This document shows, piece after piece, positions 1 through 10,660 of a stretch of DNA of 64,000 nucleotides. Source of the stretch: CAWIOX01 sp963837775 (lineage in GTDB: Bacteria > Pseudomonadota > Gammaproteobacteria > Burkholderiales > Burkholderiaceae_D); the NCBI GenBank assembly GCA_963837775.1, contig CAWIOX010000034.1:1-64000 (forward strand), written 5' to 3'. Each line of letters opens with the position of its first letter. The stretch's first letter is position 1. The notes beneath the pieces were generated by a model. That model made no database searches and was not told the DNA's origin. It worked only from the letters and a program-made list of their open reading frames with translations. Made by a program: the position numbers and the translations under genes.

Positions 1-3000
1 AAGGTGTAGACGTAGCTGCCGTCGGCGTTCATGACCAGCGTGCCGTGGGCCAGCACGTAGGTGCCGGCAGTCACCGGGGTGGCGTTGGCGTCGGCGCCGA
101 CCGTGTCGTTGCTCAGGACCGTGCCCGACACCGTGTTCGGGCTGGCGTCTTCGCTGATGGCCGCGCTGTCGCCTGCGGCCGCCGGCAGACTGTCGGTGAT
201 GCCGATGTCGAGACTGTCGTTGCCACTCACGCCGTTGGCGTCGGTGACCACCAGGGCAATGTGGTCGACGATCGGGGCGCCGGCGCTGTGCGCCAGCACG
301 CTTGGGTCGTAGCTGTAGCTGACCACGCCGCTGGCGGCGTTGTAGCCGTTCAGTACCAGGCTGCCTTCGCCGGTGTTGATGGTGATGGGCGTGGTGCCCA
401 GCGCAGTGAGTGCGGCCAGCGTGACGACCGTGCCGCCCACGCTGATGCTGGCGATGCCGGCTTCGGCGGCCACCGTGAAGCTGCCCGCTGTCGCTGCGGC
501 CGTTTCAGGCACGCTGCTGTCGCTGGCGTTGAGGCCGCCGTCGGTGTCGGGTACCGTCACCGTCGGGGTGCCGTCGGTGTGGCCGTTGATCGTGATGGTG
601 AGCGTGGCGCTGGTGCTCGAGCCGTCGCCGTCGGTCAGCGTGTAGACGTGGCTGTCGCTCAGGCTTTGCCCGTTGTTGAGCGCGTTGACCTGCGCATCGG
701 CATTGTTCAAGGTGTAGACGTAGCTGCCGTCGGCGTTCATGACCAGCGTGCCGTGGGCCAGCACGTAGGTGCCGGCAGTCACCGGGGTGGCGTTGGCGTC
801 GGCGCCGACCGTGTCGTTGCTCAGGACCGTGCCCGACACCGTGTTCGGGCTGGCGTCTTCGCTGATGGCCGCGCTGTCGCCTGCGGCCGCCGGCAGACTG
901 TCGGTGATGCCGATGTCGAGACTGTCGTTGCCACTCACGCCGTTGGCGTCGGTGACCACCAGGGCAATGTGGTCGACGATCGGGGCGCCGGCGCTGTGCG
1001 CCAGCACGCTTGGGTCGTAGCTGTAGCTGACCACGCCGCTGGCGGCGTTGTAGCCGTTCAGTACCAGGCTGCCTTCGCCGGTGTTGATGGTGATGGGCGT
1101 GGTGCCCAGCGCAGTGAGTGCGGCCAGCGTGACGACCGTGCCGCCCACGCTGATGCTGGCGATGCCGGCTTCGGCGGCCACCGTGAAGCTGCCCGCTGTC
1201 GCTGCGGCCGTTTCAGGCACGCTGCTGTCGCTGGCGTTGAGGCCGCCGTCGGTGTCGGGTACCGTCACCGTCGGGGTGCCGTCGGTGTGGCCGTTGATCG
1301 TGATGGTGAGCGTGGCGCTGGTGCTCGAGCCGTCGCCGTCGGTCAGCGTGTAGACGTGGCTGTCGCTCAGGCTTTGCCCGTTGTTGAGCGCGTTGACCTG
1401 CGCATCGGCATTGTTCAAGGTGTAGACGTAGCTGCCGTCGGCGTTCATGACCAGCGTGCCGTGGGCCAGCACGTAGGTGCCGGCAGTCACCGGGGTGGCG
1501 TTGGCGTCGGCGCCGACCGTGTCGTTGCTCAGGACCGTGCCCGACACCGTGTTCGGGCTGGCGTCTTCGCTGATGGCCGCGCTGTCGCCTGCGGCCGCCG
1601 GCACACTGTCGGTGATGCCGATGTCGAGACTGTCGTTGCCACTCACGCCGTTGGCGTCGGTGACCACCAGGGCAATGTGGTCGACGATCGGGGCGCCGGC
1701 GCTGTGCGCCAGCACGCTTGGGTCGTAGCTGTAGCTGACCACGCCGCTGGCGGCGTTGTAGCCGTTCAGTACCAGGCTGCCTTCGCCGGTGTTGATGGTG
1801 ATGGGCGTGGTGCCCAGCGCAGTGAGTGCGGCCAGCGTGACGACCGTGCCGCCCACGCTGATGCTGGCGATGCCGGCTTCGGCGGCCACCGTGAAGCTGC
1901 CCGCTGTCGCTGCGGCCGTTTCAGGCACGCTGCTGTCGCTGGCGTTGAGGCCGCCGTCGGTGTCGGGTACCGTCACCGTCGGGGTGCCGTCGGTGTGGCC
2001 GTTGATCGTGATGGTGAGCGTGGCGCTGGTGCTCGAGCCGTCGCCGTCGGTCAGCGTGTAGACGTGGCTGTCGCTCAGGCTTTGCCCGTTGTTGAGCGCG
2101 TTGACCTGCGCATCGGCATTGTTCAAGGTGTAGACGTAGCTGCCGTCGGCGTTCATGACCAGCGTGCCGTGGGCCAGCACGTAGGTGCCGGCAGTCACCG
2201 GGGTGGCGTTGGCGTCGGCGCCGACCGTGTCGTTGCTCAGGACCGTGCCCGACACCGTGTTCGGGCTGGCGTCTTCGCTGATGGCCGCGCTGTCGCCTGC
2301 GGCCGCCGGCACACTGTCGGTGATGCCGATGTCGAGACTGTCGTTGCCACTCACGCCGTTGGCGTCGGTGACCACCAGCGCAATGTGGTCGACGATCGGG
2401 GCGCCGGCGCTGTGCGCCAGCACGCTTGGGTCGTAGCTGTAGCTGACCACGCCGCTGGCGGCGTTGTAGCCGTTCAGTACCAGGCTGCCTTCGCCGGTGT
2501 TGATGGTGATGGGCGTGGTGCCCAGCGCAGTGAGTGCGGCCAGCGTGACGACCGTGCCGCCCACGCTGATGCTGGCGATGCCGGCTTCGGCGGCCACCGT
2601 GAAGCTGCCCGCTGTCGCTGCGGCCGTTTCAGGCACGCTGCTGTCGCTGGCGTTGAGGCCGCCGTCGGTGTCGGGTACCGTCACCGTCGGGGTGCCGTCG
2701 GTGTGGCCGTTGATCGTGATGGTGAGCGTGGCGCTGGTGCTCGAGCCGTCGCCGTCGGTCAGCGTGTAGACGTGGCTGTCGCTCAGGCTTTGCCCGTTGT
2801 TGAGCGCGTTGACCTGCGCATCGGCATTGTTCAAGGTGTAGACGTAGCTGCCGTCGGCGTTCATGACCAGCGTGCCGTGGGCCAGCACGTAGGTGCCGGC
2901 AGTCACCGGGGTGGCGTTGGCGTCGGCGCCGACCGTGTCGTTGCTCAGGACCGTGCCCGACACCGTGTTCGGGCTGGCGTCTTCGCTGATGGCCGCGCTG

Positions 3001-6000
3001 TCGCCTGCGGCCGCCGGCACACTGTCGGTGATGCCGATGTCGAGACTGTCGTTGCCACTCACGCCGTTGGCGTCGGTGACCACCAGCGCAATGTGGTCGA
3101 CGATCGGGGCGCCGGCGCTGTGCGCCAGCACGCTTGGGTCGTAGCTGTAGCTGACCACGCCGCTGGCGGCGTTGTAGCCGTTCAGTACCAGGCTGCCTTC
3201 GCCGGTGTTGATGGTGATGGGCGTGGTGCCCAGCGCAGTGAGTGCGGCCAGCGTGACGACCGTGCCGCCCACGCTGATGCTGGCGATGCCGGCTTCGGCG
3301 GCCACCGTGAAGCTGCCCGCTGTCGCTGCGGCCGTTTCAGGCACGCTGCTGTCGCTGGCGTTGAGGCCGCCGTCGGTGTCGGGTACCGTCACCGTCGGGG
3401 TGCCGTCGGTGTGGCCGTTGATCGTGATGGTGAGCGTGGCGCTGGTGCTCGAGCCGTCGCCGTCGGTCAGCGTGTAGACGTGGCTGTCGCTCAGGCTTTG
3501 CCCGTTGTTGAGCGCGTTGACCTGCGCATCGGCATTGTTCAAGGTGTAGACGTAGCTGCCGTCGGCGTTCATGACCAGCGTGCCGTGGGCCAGCACGTAG
3601 GTGCCGGCAGTCACCGGGGTGGCGTTGGCGTCGGCGCCGACCGTGTCGTTGCTCAGGACCGTGCCCGACACCGTGTTCGGGCTGGCGTCTTCGCTGATGG
3701 CCGCGCTGTCGCTTGCGGCCGCCGGCACACTGTCGGTGATGCCGATGTCGAGACTGTCGTTGCCACTCACGCCGTTGGCGTCGGTGACCACCAGGGCAAT
3801 GTGGTCGACGATCGGGGCGCCGGCGCTGTGCGCCAGCACGCTTGGGTCGTAGCTGTAGCTGACCACGCCGCTGGCGGCGTTGTAGCCGTTCAGTACCAGG
3901 CTGCCTTCGCCGGTGTTGATGGTGATGGGCGTGGTGCCCAGCGCAGTGAGTGCGGCCAGCGTGACGACCGTGCCGCCCACGCTGATGCTGGCGATGCCGG
4001 CTTCGGCGGCCACCGTGAAGCTGCCCGCTGTCGCTGCGGCCGTTTCAGGCACGCTGCTGTCGCTGGCGTTGAGGCCGCCGTCGGTGTCGGGTACCGTCAC
4101 CGTCGGGGTGCCGTCGGTGTGGCCGTTGATCGTGATGGTGAGCGTGGCGCTGGTGCTCGAGCCGTCGCCGTCGGTCAGCGTGTAGACGTGGCTGTCGCTC
4201 AGGCTTTGGCCGTTGTTGAGCGCGTTGACCTGCGCATCGGCATTGTTCAAGGTGTAGACGTAGCTGCCGTCGGCGTTCATGACCAGCGTGCCGTGGGCCA
4301 GCACGTAGGTGCCGGCAGTCACCGGGGTGGCGTTGGCGTCGGCGCCGACCGTGTCGTTGCTCAGGACCGTGCCCGACACCGTGTTCGGGCTGGCGTCTTC
4401 GCTGATGGCCGCGCTGTCGTCTGACGGCCGCCGGCAGACTGTCGGTGATGCCGATGTCGAGACTGTCGTTGCCACTCACGCCGTTGGCGTCGGTGACCAC
4501 CAGGGCAATGTGGTCGACGATCGGGGCGCCGGCGCTGTGCGCCAGCACGCTTGGGTCGTAGCTGTAGCTGACCACGCCGCTGGCGGCGTTGTAGCCGTTC
4601 AGTACCAGGCTGCCTTCGCCGGTGTTGATGGTGATGGGCGTGGTGCCCAGCGCAGTGAGTGCGGCCAGCGTGACGACCGTGCCGCCCACGCTGATGCTGG
4701 CGATGCCGGCTTCGGCGGCCACCGTGAAGCTGCCCGCTGTCGCTGCGGCCGTTTCAGGCACGCTGCTGTCGCTGGCGTTGAGGCCGCCGTCGGTGTCGGG
4801 TACCGTCACCGTCGGGGTGCCGTCGGTGTGGCCGTTGATCGTGATGGTGAGCGTGGCGCTGGTGCTCGAGCCGTCGCCGTCGGTCAGCGTGTAGACGTGG
4901 CTGTCGCTCAGGCTTTGGCCGTTGTTGAGCGCGTTGACCTGCGCATCGGCATTGTTCAAGGTGTAGACGTAGCTGCCGTCGGCGTTCATGACCAGCGTGC
5001 CGTGGGCCAGCACGTAGGTGCCGGCAGTCACCGGGGTGGCGTTGGCGTCGGCGCCGACCGTGTCGTTGCTCAGGACCGTGCCCGACACCGTGTTCGGGCT
5101 GGCGTCTTCGCTGATGGCCGCGCTGTCGTCTGACGGCCGCCGGCAGGCTGTCGGTGATGCCGATGTCGAGACTGTCGTTGCCACTCACGCCGTTGGCGTC
5201 GGTGACCACCAGGGCAATGTGGTCGACGATCGGGGCGCCGGCGCTGTGCGCCAGCACGCTTGGGTCGTAGCTGTAGCTGACCACGCCGCTGGCGGCGTTG
5301 TAGCCGTTCAGTACCAGGCTGCCTTCGCCGGTGTTGATGGTGATGGGCGTGGTGCCCAGCGCAGTGAGTGCGGCCAGCGTGACGACCGTGCCGCCCACGC
5401 TGATGCTGGCGATGCCGGCTTCGGCGGCCACCGTGAAGCTGCCCGCTGTCGCTGCGGCCGTTTCAGGCACGCTGCTGTCGCTGGCGTTGAGGCCGCCGTC
5501 GGTGTCGGGTACCGTCACCGTCGGGGTGCCGTCGGTGTGGCCGTTGATCGTGATGGTGAGCGTGGCGCTGGTGCTCGAGCCGTCGCCGTCGGTCAGCGTG
5601 TAGACGTGGCTGTCGCTCAGGCTTTGGCCGTTGTTGAGCGCGTTGACCTGCGCATCGGCATTGTTCAAGGTGTAGACGTAGCTGCCGTCGGCGTTCATGA
5701 CCAGCGTGCCGTGGGCCAGCACGTAGGTGCCGGCAGTCACCGGGGTGGCGTTGGCGTCGGCGCCGACCGTGTCGTTGCTCAGGACCGTGCCCGACACCGT
5801 GTTCGGGCTGGCGTCTTCGCTGATGGCCGCGCTGTCGTTGACGGCCGCCGGCAGGCTGTCGGTGATGCCGATGTCGAGACTGTCGTTGCCACTCACGCCG
5901 TTGGCGTCGGTGACCACCAGGGCAATGTGGTCGACGATCGGGGCGCCGGCGCTGTGCGCCAGCACGCTTGGGTCGTAGCTGTAGCTGACCACGCCGCTGG

Positions 6001-9000
6001 CGGCGTTGTAGCCGTTCAGTACCAGGCTGCCTTCGCCGGTGTTGATGGTGATGGGCGTGGTGCCCAGCGCAGTGAGTGCGGCCAGCGTGACGACCGTGCC
6101 GCCCACGCTGATGCTGGCGATGCCGGCTTCGGCGGCCACCGTGAAGCTGCCCGCTGTCGCTGCGGCCGTTTCAGGCACGCTGCTGTCGCTGGCGTTGAGG
6201 CCGCCGTCGGTGTCGGGTACCGTCACCGTCGGGGTGCCGTCGGTGTGGCCGTTGATCGTGATGGTGAGCGTGGCGCTGGTGCTCGAGCCGTCGCCGTCGG
6301 TCAGCGTGTAGACGTGGCTGTCGCTCAGGCTTTGGCCGTTGTTGAGCGCGTTGACCTGCGCATCGGCATTGTTCAAGGTGTAGACGTAGCTGCCGTCGGC
6401 GTTCATGACCAGCGTGCCGTGGGCCAGCACGTAGGTGCCGGCAGTCACCGGGGTGGCGTTGGCGTCGGCGCCGACCGTGTCGTTGCTCAGGACCGTGCCC
6501 GACACCGTGTTCGGGCTGGCGTCTTCGCTGATGGCCGCGCTGTCGTTGACGGCCGCCGGCAGGCTGTCGGTGATGCCGATGTCGAGACTGTCGTTGCCAC
6601 TCACGCCGTTGGCGTCGGTGACCACCAGGGCAATGTGGTCGACGATCGGGGCGCCGGCGCTGTGCGCCAGCACGCTTGGGTCGTAGCTGTAGCTGACCAC
6701 GCCGCTGGCGGCGTTGTAGCCGTTCAGTACCAGGCTGCCTTCGCCGGTGTTGATGGTGATGGGCGTGGTGCCCAGCGCAGTGAGTGCGGCCAGCGTGACG
6801 ACCGTGCCGCCCACGCTGATGCTGGCGATGCCGGCTTCGGCGGCCACCGTGAAGCTGCCCGCTGTCGCTGCGGCCGTTTCAGGCACGCTGCTGTCGCTGG
6901 CGTTGAGGCCGCCGTCGGTGTCGGGTACCGTCACCGTCGGGGTGCCGTCGGTGTGGCCGTTGATCGTGATGGTGAGCGTGGCGCTGGTGCTCGAGCCGTC
7001 GCCGTCGGTCAGCGTGTAGACGTGGCTGTCGCTCAGGCTTTGGCCGTTGTTGAGCGCGTTGACCTGCGCATCGGCATTGTTCAAGGTGTAGACGTAGCTG
7101 CCGTCGGCGTTCATGACCAGCGTGCCGTGGGCCAGCACGTAGGTGCCGGCAGTCACCGGGGTGGCGTTGGCGTCGGCGCCGACCGTGTCGTTGCTCAGGA
7201 CCGTGCCCGACACCGTGTTCGGGCTGGCGTCTTCGCTGATGGCCGCGCTGTCGTTGACGGCCGCCGGCAGGCTGTCGGTGATGCCGATGTCGAGACTGTC
7301 GTTGCCACTCACGCCGTTGGCGTCGGTGACCACCAGGGCAATGTGGTCGACGATCGGGGCGCCGGCGCTGTGCGCCAGCACGCTTGGGTCGTAGCTGTAG
7401 CTGACCACGCCGCTGGCGGCGTTGTAGCCGTTCAGTACCAGGCTGCCTTCGCCGGTGTTGATGGTGATGGGCGTGGTGCCCAGCGCAGTGAGTGCGGCCA
7501 GCGTGACGACCGTGCCGCCCACGCTGATGCTGGCGATGCCGGCTTCGGCGGCCACCGTGAAGCTGCCCGCTGTCGCTGCGGCCGTTTCAGGCACGCTGCT
7601 GTCGCTGGCGTTGAGGCCGCCGTCGGTGTCGGGTACCGTCACCGTCGGGGTGCCGTCGGTGTGGCCGTTGATCGTGATGGTGAGCGTGGCGCTGGTGCTC
7701 GAGCCGTCGCCGTCGGTCAGCGTGTAGACGTGGCTGTCGCTCAGGCTTTGGCCGTTGTTGAGCGCGTTGACCTGCGCATCGGCATTGTTCAAGGTGTAGA
7801 CGTAGCTGCCGTCGGCGTTCATGACCAGCGTGCCGTGGGCCAGCACGTAGGTGCCGGCAGTCACCGGGGTGGCGTTGGCGTCGGCGCCGACCGTGTCGTT
7901 GCTCAGGACCGTGCCCGACACCGTGTTCGGGCTGGCGTCTTCGCTGATGGCCGCGCTGTCGTTGACGGCCGCCGGCAGGCTGTCGGTGATGCCGATGTCG
8001 AGACTGTCGTTGCCACTCACGCCGTTGGCGTCGGTGACCACCAGGGCAATGTGGTCGACGATCGGGGCGCCGGCGCTGTGCGCCAGCACGCTTGGGTCGT
8101 AGCTGTAGCTGACCACGCCGCTGGCGGCGTTGTAGCCGTTCAGTACCAGGCTGCCTTCGCCGGTGTTGATGGTGATGGGCGTGGTGCCCAGCGCAGTGAG
8201 TGCGGCCAGCGTGACGACCGTGCCGCCCACGCTGATGCTGGCGATGCCGGCTTCGGCGGCCACCGTGAAGCTGCCCGCTGTCGCTGCGGCCGTTTCAGGC
8301 AAGCTGCTGTCGCTGGCGTTGAGGCCGCCGTCGGTGTCGGGTACCGTCACCGTCGGGGTGCCGTCGGTGTGGCCGTTGATCGTGATGGTGAGCGTGGCGC
8401 TGGTGCTCGAGCCGTCGCCGTCGGTCAGCGTGTAGACGTGGCTGTCGCTCAGGCTTTGGCCGTTGTTGAGCGCGTTGACCTGCGCATCGGCATTGTTCAA
8501 GGTGTAGACGTAGCTGCCGTCGGCGTTCATGACCAGCGTGCCGTGGGCCAGCACGTAGGTGCCGGCAGTCACCGGGGTGGCGTTGGCGTCGGCGCCGACC
8601 GTGTCGTTGCTCAGGACCGTGCCCGACACCGTGTTCGGGCTGGCGTCTTCGCTGATGGCCGCGCTGTCGTTGACGGCCGCCGGCAGGCTGTCGGTGATGC
8701 CGATGTCGAGACTGTCGTTGCCACTCACGCCGTTGGCGTCGGTGACCACCAGGGCAATGTGGTCGACGATCGGGGCGCCGGCGCTGTGCGCCAGCACGCT
8801 TGGGTCGTAGCTGTAGCTGACCACGCCGCTGGCGGCGTTGTAGCCGTTCAGTACCAGGCTGCCTTCGCCGGTGTTGATGGTGATGGGCGTGGTGCCCAGC
8901 GCAGTGAGTGCGGCCAGCGTGACGACCGTGCCGCCCACGCTGATGCTGGCGATGCCGGCTTCGGCGGCCACCGTGAAGCTGCCCGCTGTCGCTGCGGCCG

Positions 9001-9393
9001 TTTCAGGCACGCTGCTGTCGCTGGCGTTGAGGCCGCCGTCGGTGTCGGGTACCGTCACCGTCGGGGTGCCGTCGGTGTGGCCGTTGATCGTGATGGTGAG
9101 CGTGGCGCTGGTGCTCGAGCCGTCGCCGTCGGTCAGCGTGTAGACGTGGCTGTCGCTCAGGCTTTGGCCGTTGTTGAGCGCGTTGACCTGCGCATCGGCA
9201 TTGTTCAAGGTGTAGACGTAGCTGCCGTCGGCGTTCATGACCAGCGTGCCGTGGGCCAGCACGTAGGTGCCGGCAGTCACCGGGGTGGCGTTGGCGTCGG
9301 CGCCGACCGTGTCGTTGCTCAGGACCGTGCCCGACACCGTGTTCGGGCTGGCGTCTTCGCTGATGGCCGCGCTGTCGCCTGCGGCCGCCGGCA
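1..9393 (-). repeat. Tandem array of 708-bp coding repeats (13 complete units plus partial ends)
   Basis: The same sequence recurs with period 708 (for example at 61, 769, 1477, 2185, 2893, 3601, 4309, then 5018, 5727, 6435, 7143, 7851, 8559 and 9267). The two steps 4309-5018 and 5018-5727 are 709. Units are almost identical; differences cluster at the junction between units (linkers reading VPAAAGD, LPAAVND, VPAAASD or LPAAAGD) plus a CCC/GCC difference in the NNGQSL codons and a few single changes (8301, 2379, 3087). Since 708 is divisible by 3, the complementary strand also stays open, without coding meaning. Confidence 0.97.
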
Positions 9394-9949
9394 CACTGTC
9401 GGTGACAGGCGTCGTTGTAGACTGACCATCAATTTCTGGCAAAATACCGCGATCAATGGAGCTAAATTCGAAATTCTGCGGCGGAATCGCCTCGACAATT
9501 CTCAGTAACTGCACAAAAGAATGGCCATTATCACTACCACCGCCACCTGTCAGGCCAGATGCTGTTTCTTCTAATAACTGGTCAAGACTACTGCCCGTAA
9601 CAATTGCGTTGGTGATATCAGCAAGTTCACCCACGCCCGGCAGCAAGGCTGCATTATGCGTTTCAAGTGTTTCAGGAGCAAAAACGGTGGCATCCAGCGT
9701 TACCGTTTCATTCGCGCGTAACAGGTAAAAGCGTCCCTCATCAAACGACAGTTCAATTCGTCCATCAGGACCTGTCACGACAACATCGCCTTCGTATACA
9801 ACGTCGCCCAACTTAAGCTGGTGTTGCGACCCGTCGGAGGAACGAATAGTAACGTGTCCTTGCAGAACGACGACTTTGCCTACGATGTTGTTAAACTTGG
9901 GCCATGAACTAACTCCGGACAGAAAAATTGATTGTCCAGAATGTAGCAA
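1..9949 (-). CDS. LapA-like giant repetitive adhesin, N-terminal part (C-terminus beyond window), reading frame broken
   Basis: Predicted type I secreted, surface-retained biofilm adhesin. The first ~75 residues resemble the retention module of LapA-family proteins (VGKV...GDVVYEGDVVVTG...LLRANETVTLD), followed by a linker with TASG, a Gly-rich stretch and GHSFVQLLRIVE. Then come 236-residue repeats, each with a VCBS-like half (TYVLAHGTLVMNADGSY) and a second beta-rich half (GSFTVAAEAGIASISV). At least 13 repeats are present and the gene leaves the window at base 1. The frame open upstream starts with TTG at 9949, but an ATG at 9905 preceded by GGAG would give MAQVNNIVGKV if one base near 9893-9895 were removed; I prefer that start. 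Single extra bases near 4420 and 5129 also break the frame. It lies last in the T1SS operon, which suggests it is the cargo. C-terminal RTX and secretion signal are not visible. Confidence 0.85.
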
Positions 9950-10003
9950 AGCCAGTGCAGCAAGTGAATTGTACCGAAGTACAAGATGGGAGAATTATCC
10001 TGC

Positions 10004-10660
10004 TCAGGCGTATTGCCGATCCCTGATCAACAAGGCCAGTTGCAGGCGATCACGAACCTGCAGCTTGTCCAGAATCGCACCCACGTGAGCCTTGACGGTA
10101 CGCTCGGTAATGCCGAGCTGACGAGCAATTTCCTTGTTGCTGGCACCGGCAACAATGGTTCTGGCCACCTCCTGCTCTCTTTCAGTCAGGGCATCAGTCC
10201 AGTCCTTGTCCTCGATCGCAATAAATTCTGGCAAATGCTGCGGCGCGGCCAGCAATCGTTGCATTAAAGGCTCACCTATCCAGAGCCCTCCCTGTGACAC
10301 TACCGCAGCAACTTTCTGCAACACTTCCACCCCTGCATGAGCATTGCAATAAGCGCGCGCTGCGCTAGAAAATGCTGCCAATGCCTCATCGTCATTCGGC
10401 GTGTCGCTGAGAACAACGACGGCCACACCACCAAACTCCTGGCGCACCACTGCAATCTGCTGCGCAACTGTGGCACCAGGACGCAAGCGCAGCCAGATCG
10501 TCATCGGCTGGATGGACAATGATCGCTTGCTTCCCAGCCTGGCACATGCCGCCGTAGAAAATGCCTGGCCCCAGTACGGCAACAAATCACCCGCGACTGA
10601 AAGAAAAAGATGTTCTATTGTTTTCACTTCGGCATCCTGACTATATCTTGTTAAATACAC
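10004..10660 (-). CDS. LuxR-type regulator with degenerate receiver-like N-terminus
   Basis: 218 residues. The last ~65 form a GerE/LuxR helix-turn-helix (LTEREQEVARTIVAGASNKEIARQLG, then TVKAHVGAILDKL). The preceding part resembles the second half of a response-regulator receiver (AARAYCNAHAGVEVLQKVAAVVSQGGLWIG), but I see no convincing phosphoacceptor Asp, so it may be a pseudo-receiver. It starts with GTG overlapping the TAG stop of the HlyD gene by one base (TAGTG), showing translational coupling. Its place between exporter and adhesin suggests control of adhesin production; this is inferred from position only. Confidence 0.8.
   Translation of the reverse strand: MYLTRYSQDAEVKTIEHLFLSVAGDLLPYWGQAFSTAACARLGSKRSLSIQPMTIWLRLRPGATVAQQIAVVRQEFGGVAVVVLSDTPNDDEALAAFSSAARAYCNAHAGVEVLQKVAAVVSQGGLWIGEPLMQRLLAAPQHLPEFIAIEDKDWTDALTEREQEVARTIVAGASNKEIARQLGITERTVKAHVGAILDKLQVRDRLQLALLIRDRQYA

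Noticed and set aside
1..9393. Repeat array as a CRISPR or satellite
   Set aside because: Units are 708 bp, coding and contiguous, with no short repeats separated by unique spacers.
45..9508. Very long open frames on the plus strand across the adhesin repeats (about 1460 and 1500 codons)
   Set aside because: The composition (Gly/Val/Arg/Ala/Asp/His-rich) is that of the antisense of the VCBS-type repeat. The frame stays open only because the unit length is divisible by three. The minus frame has a recognisable domain and operon context.
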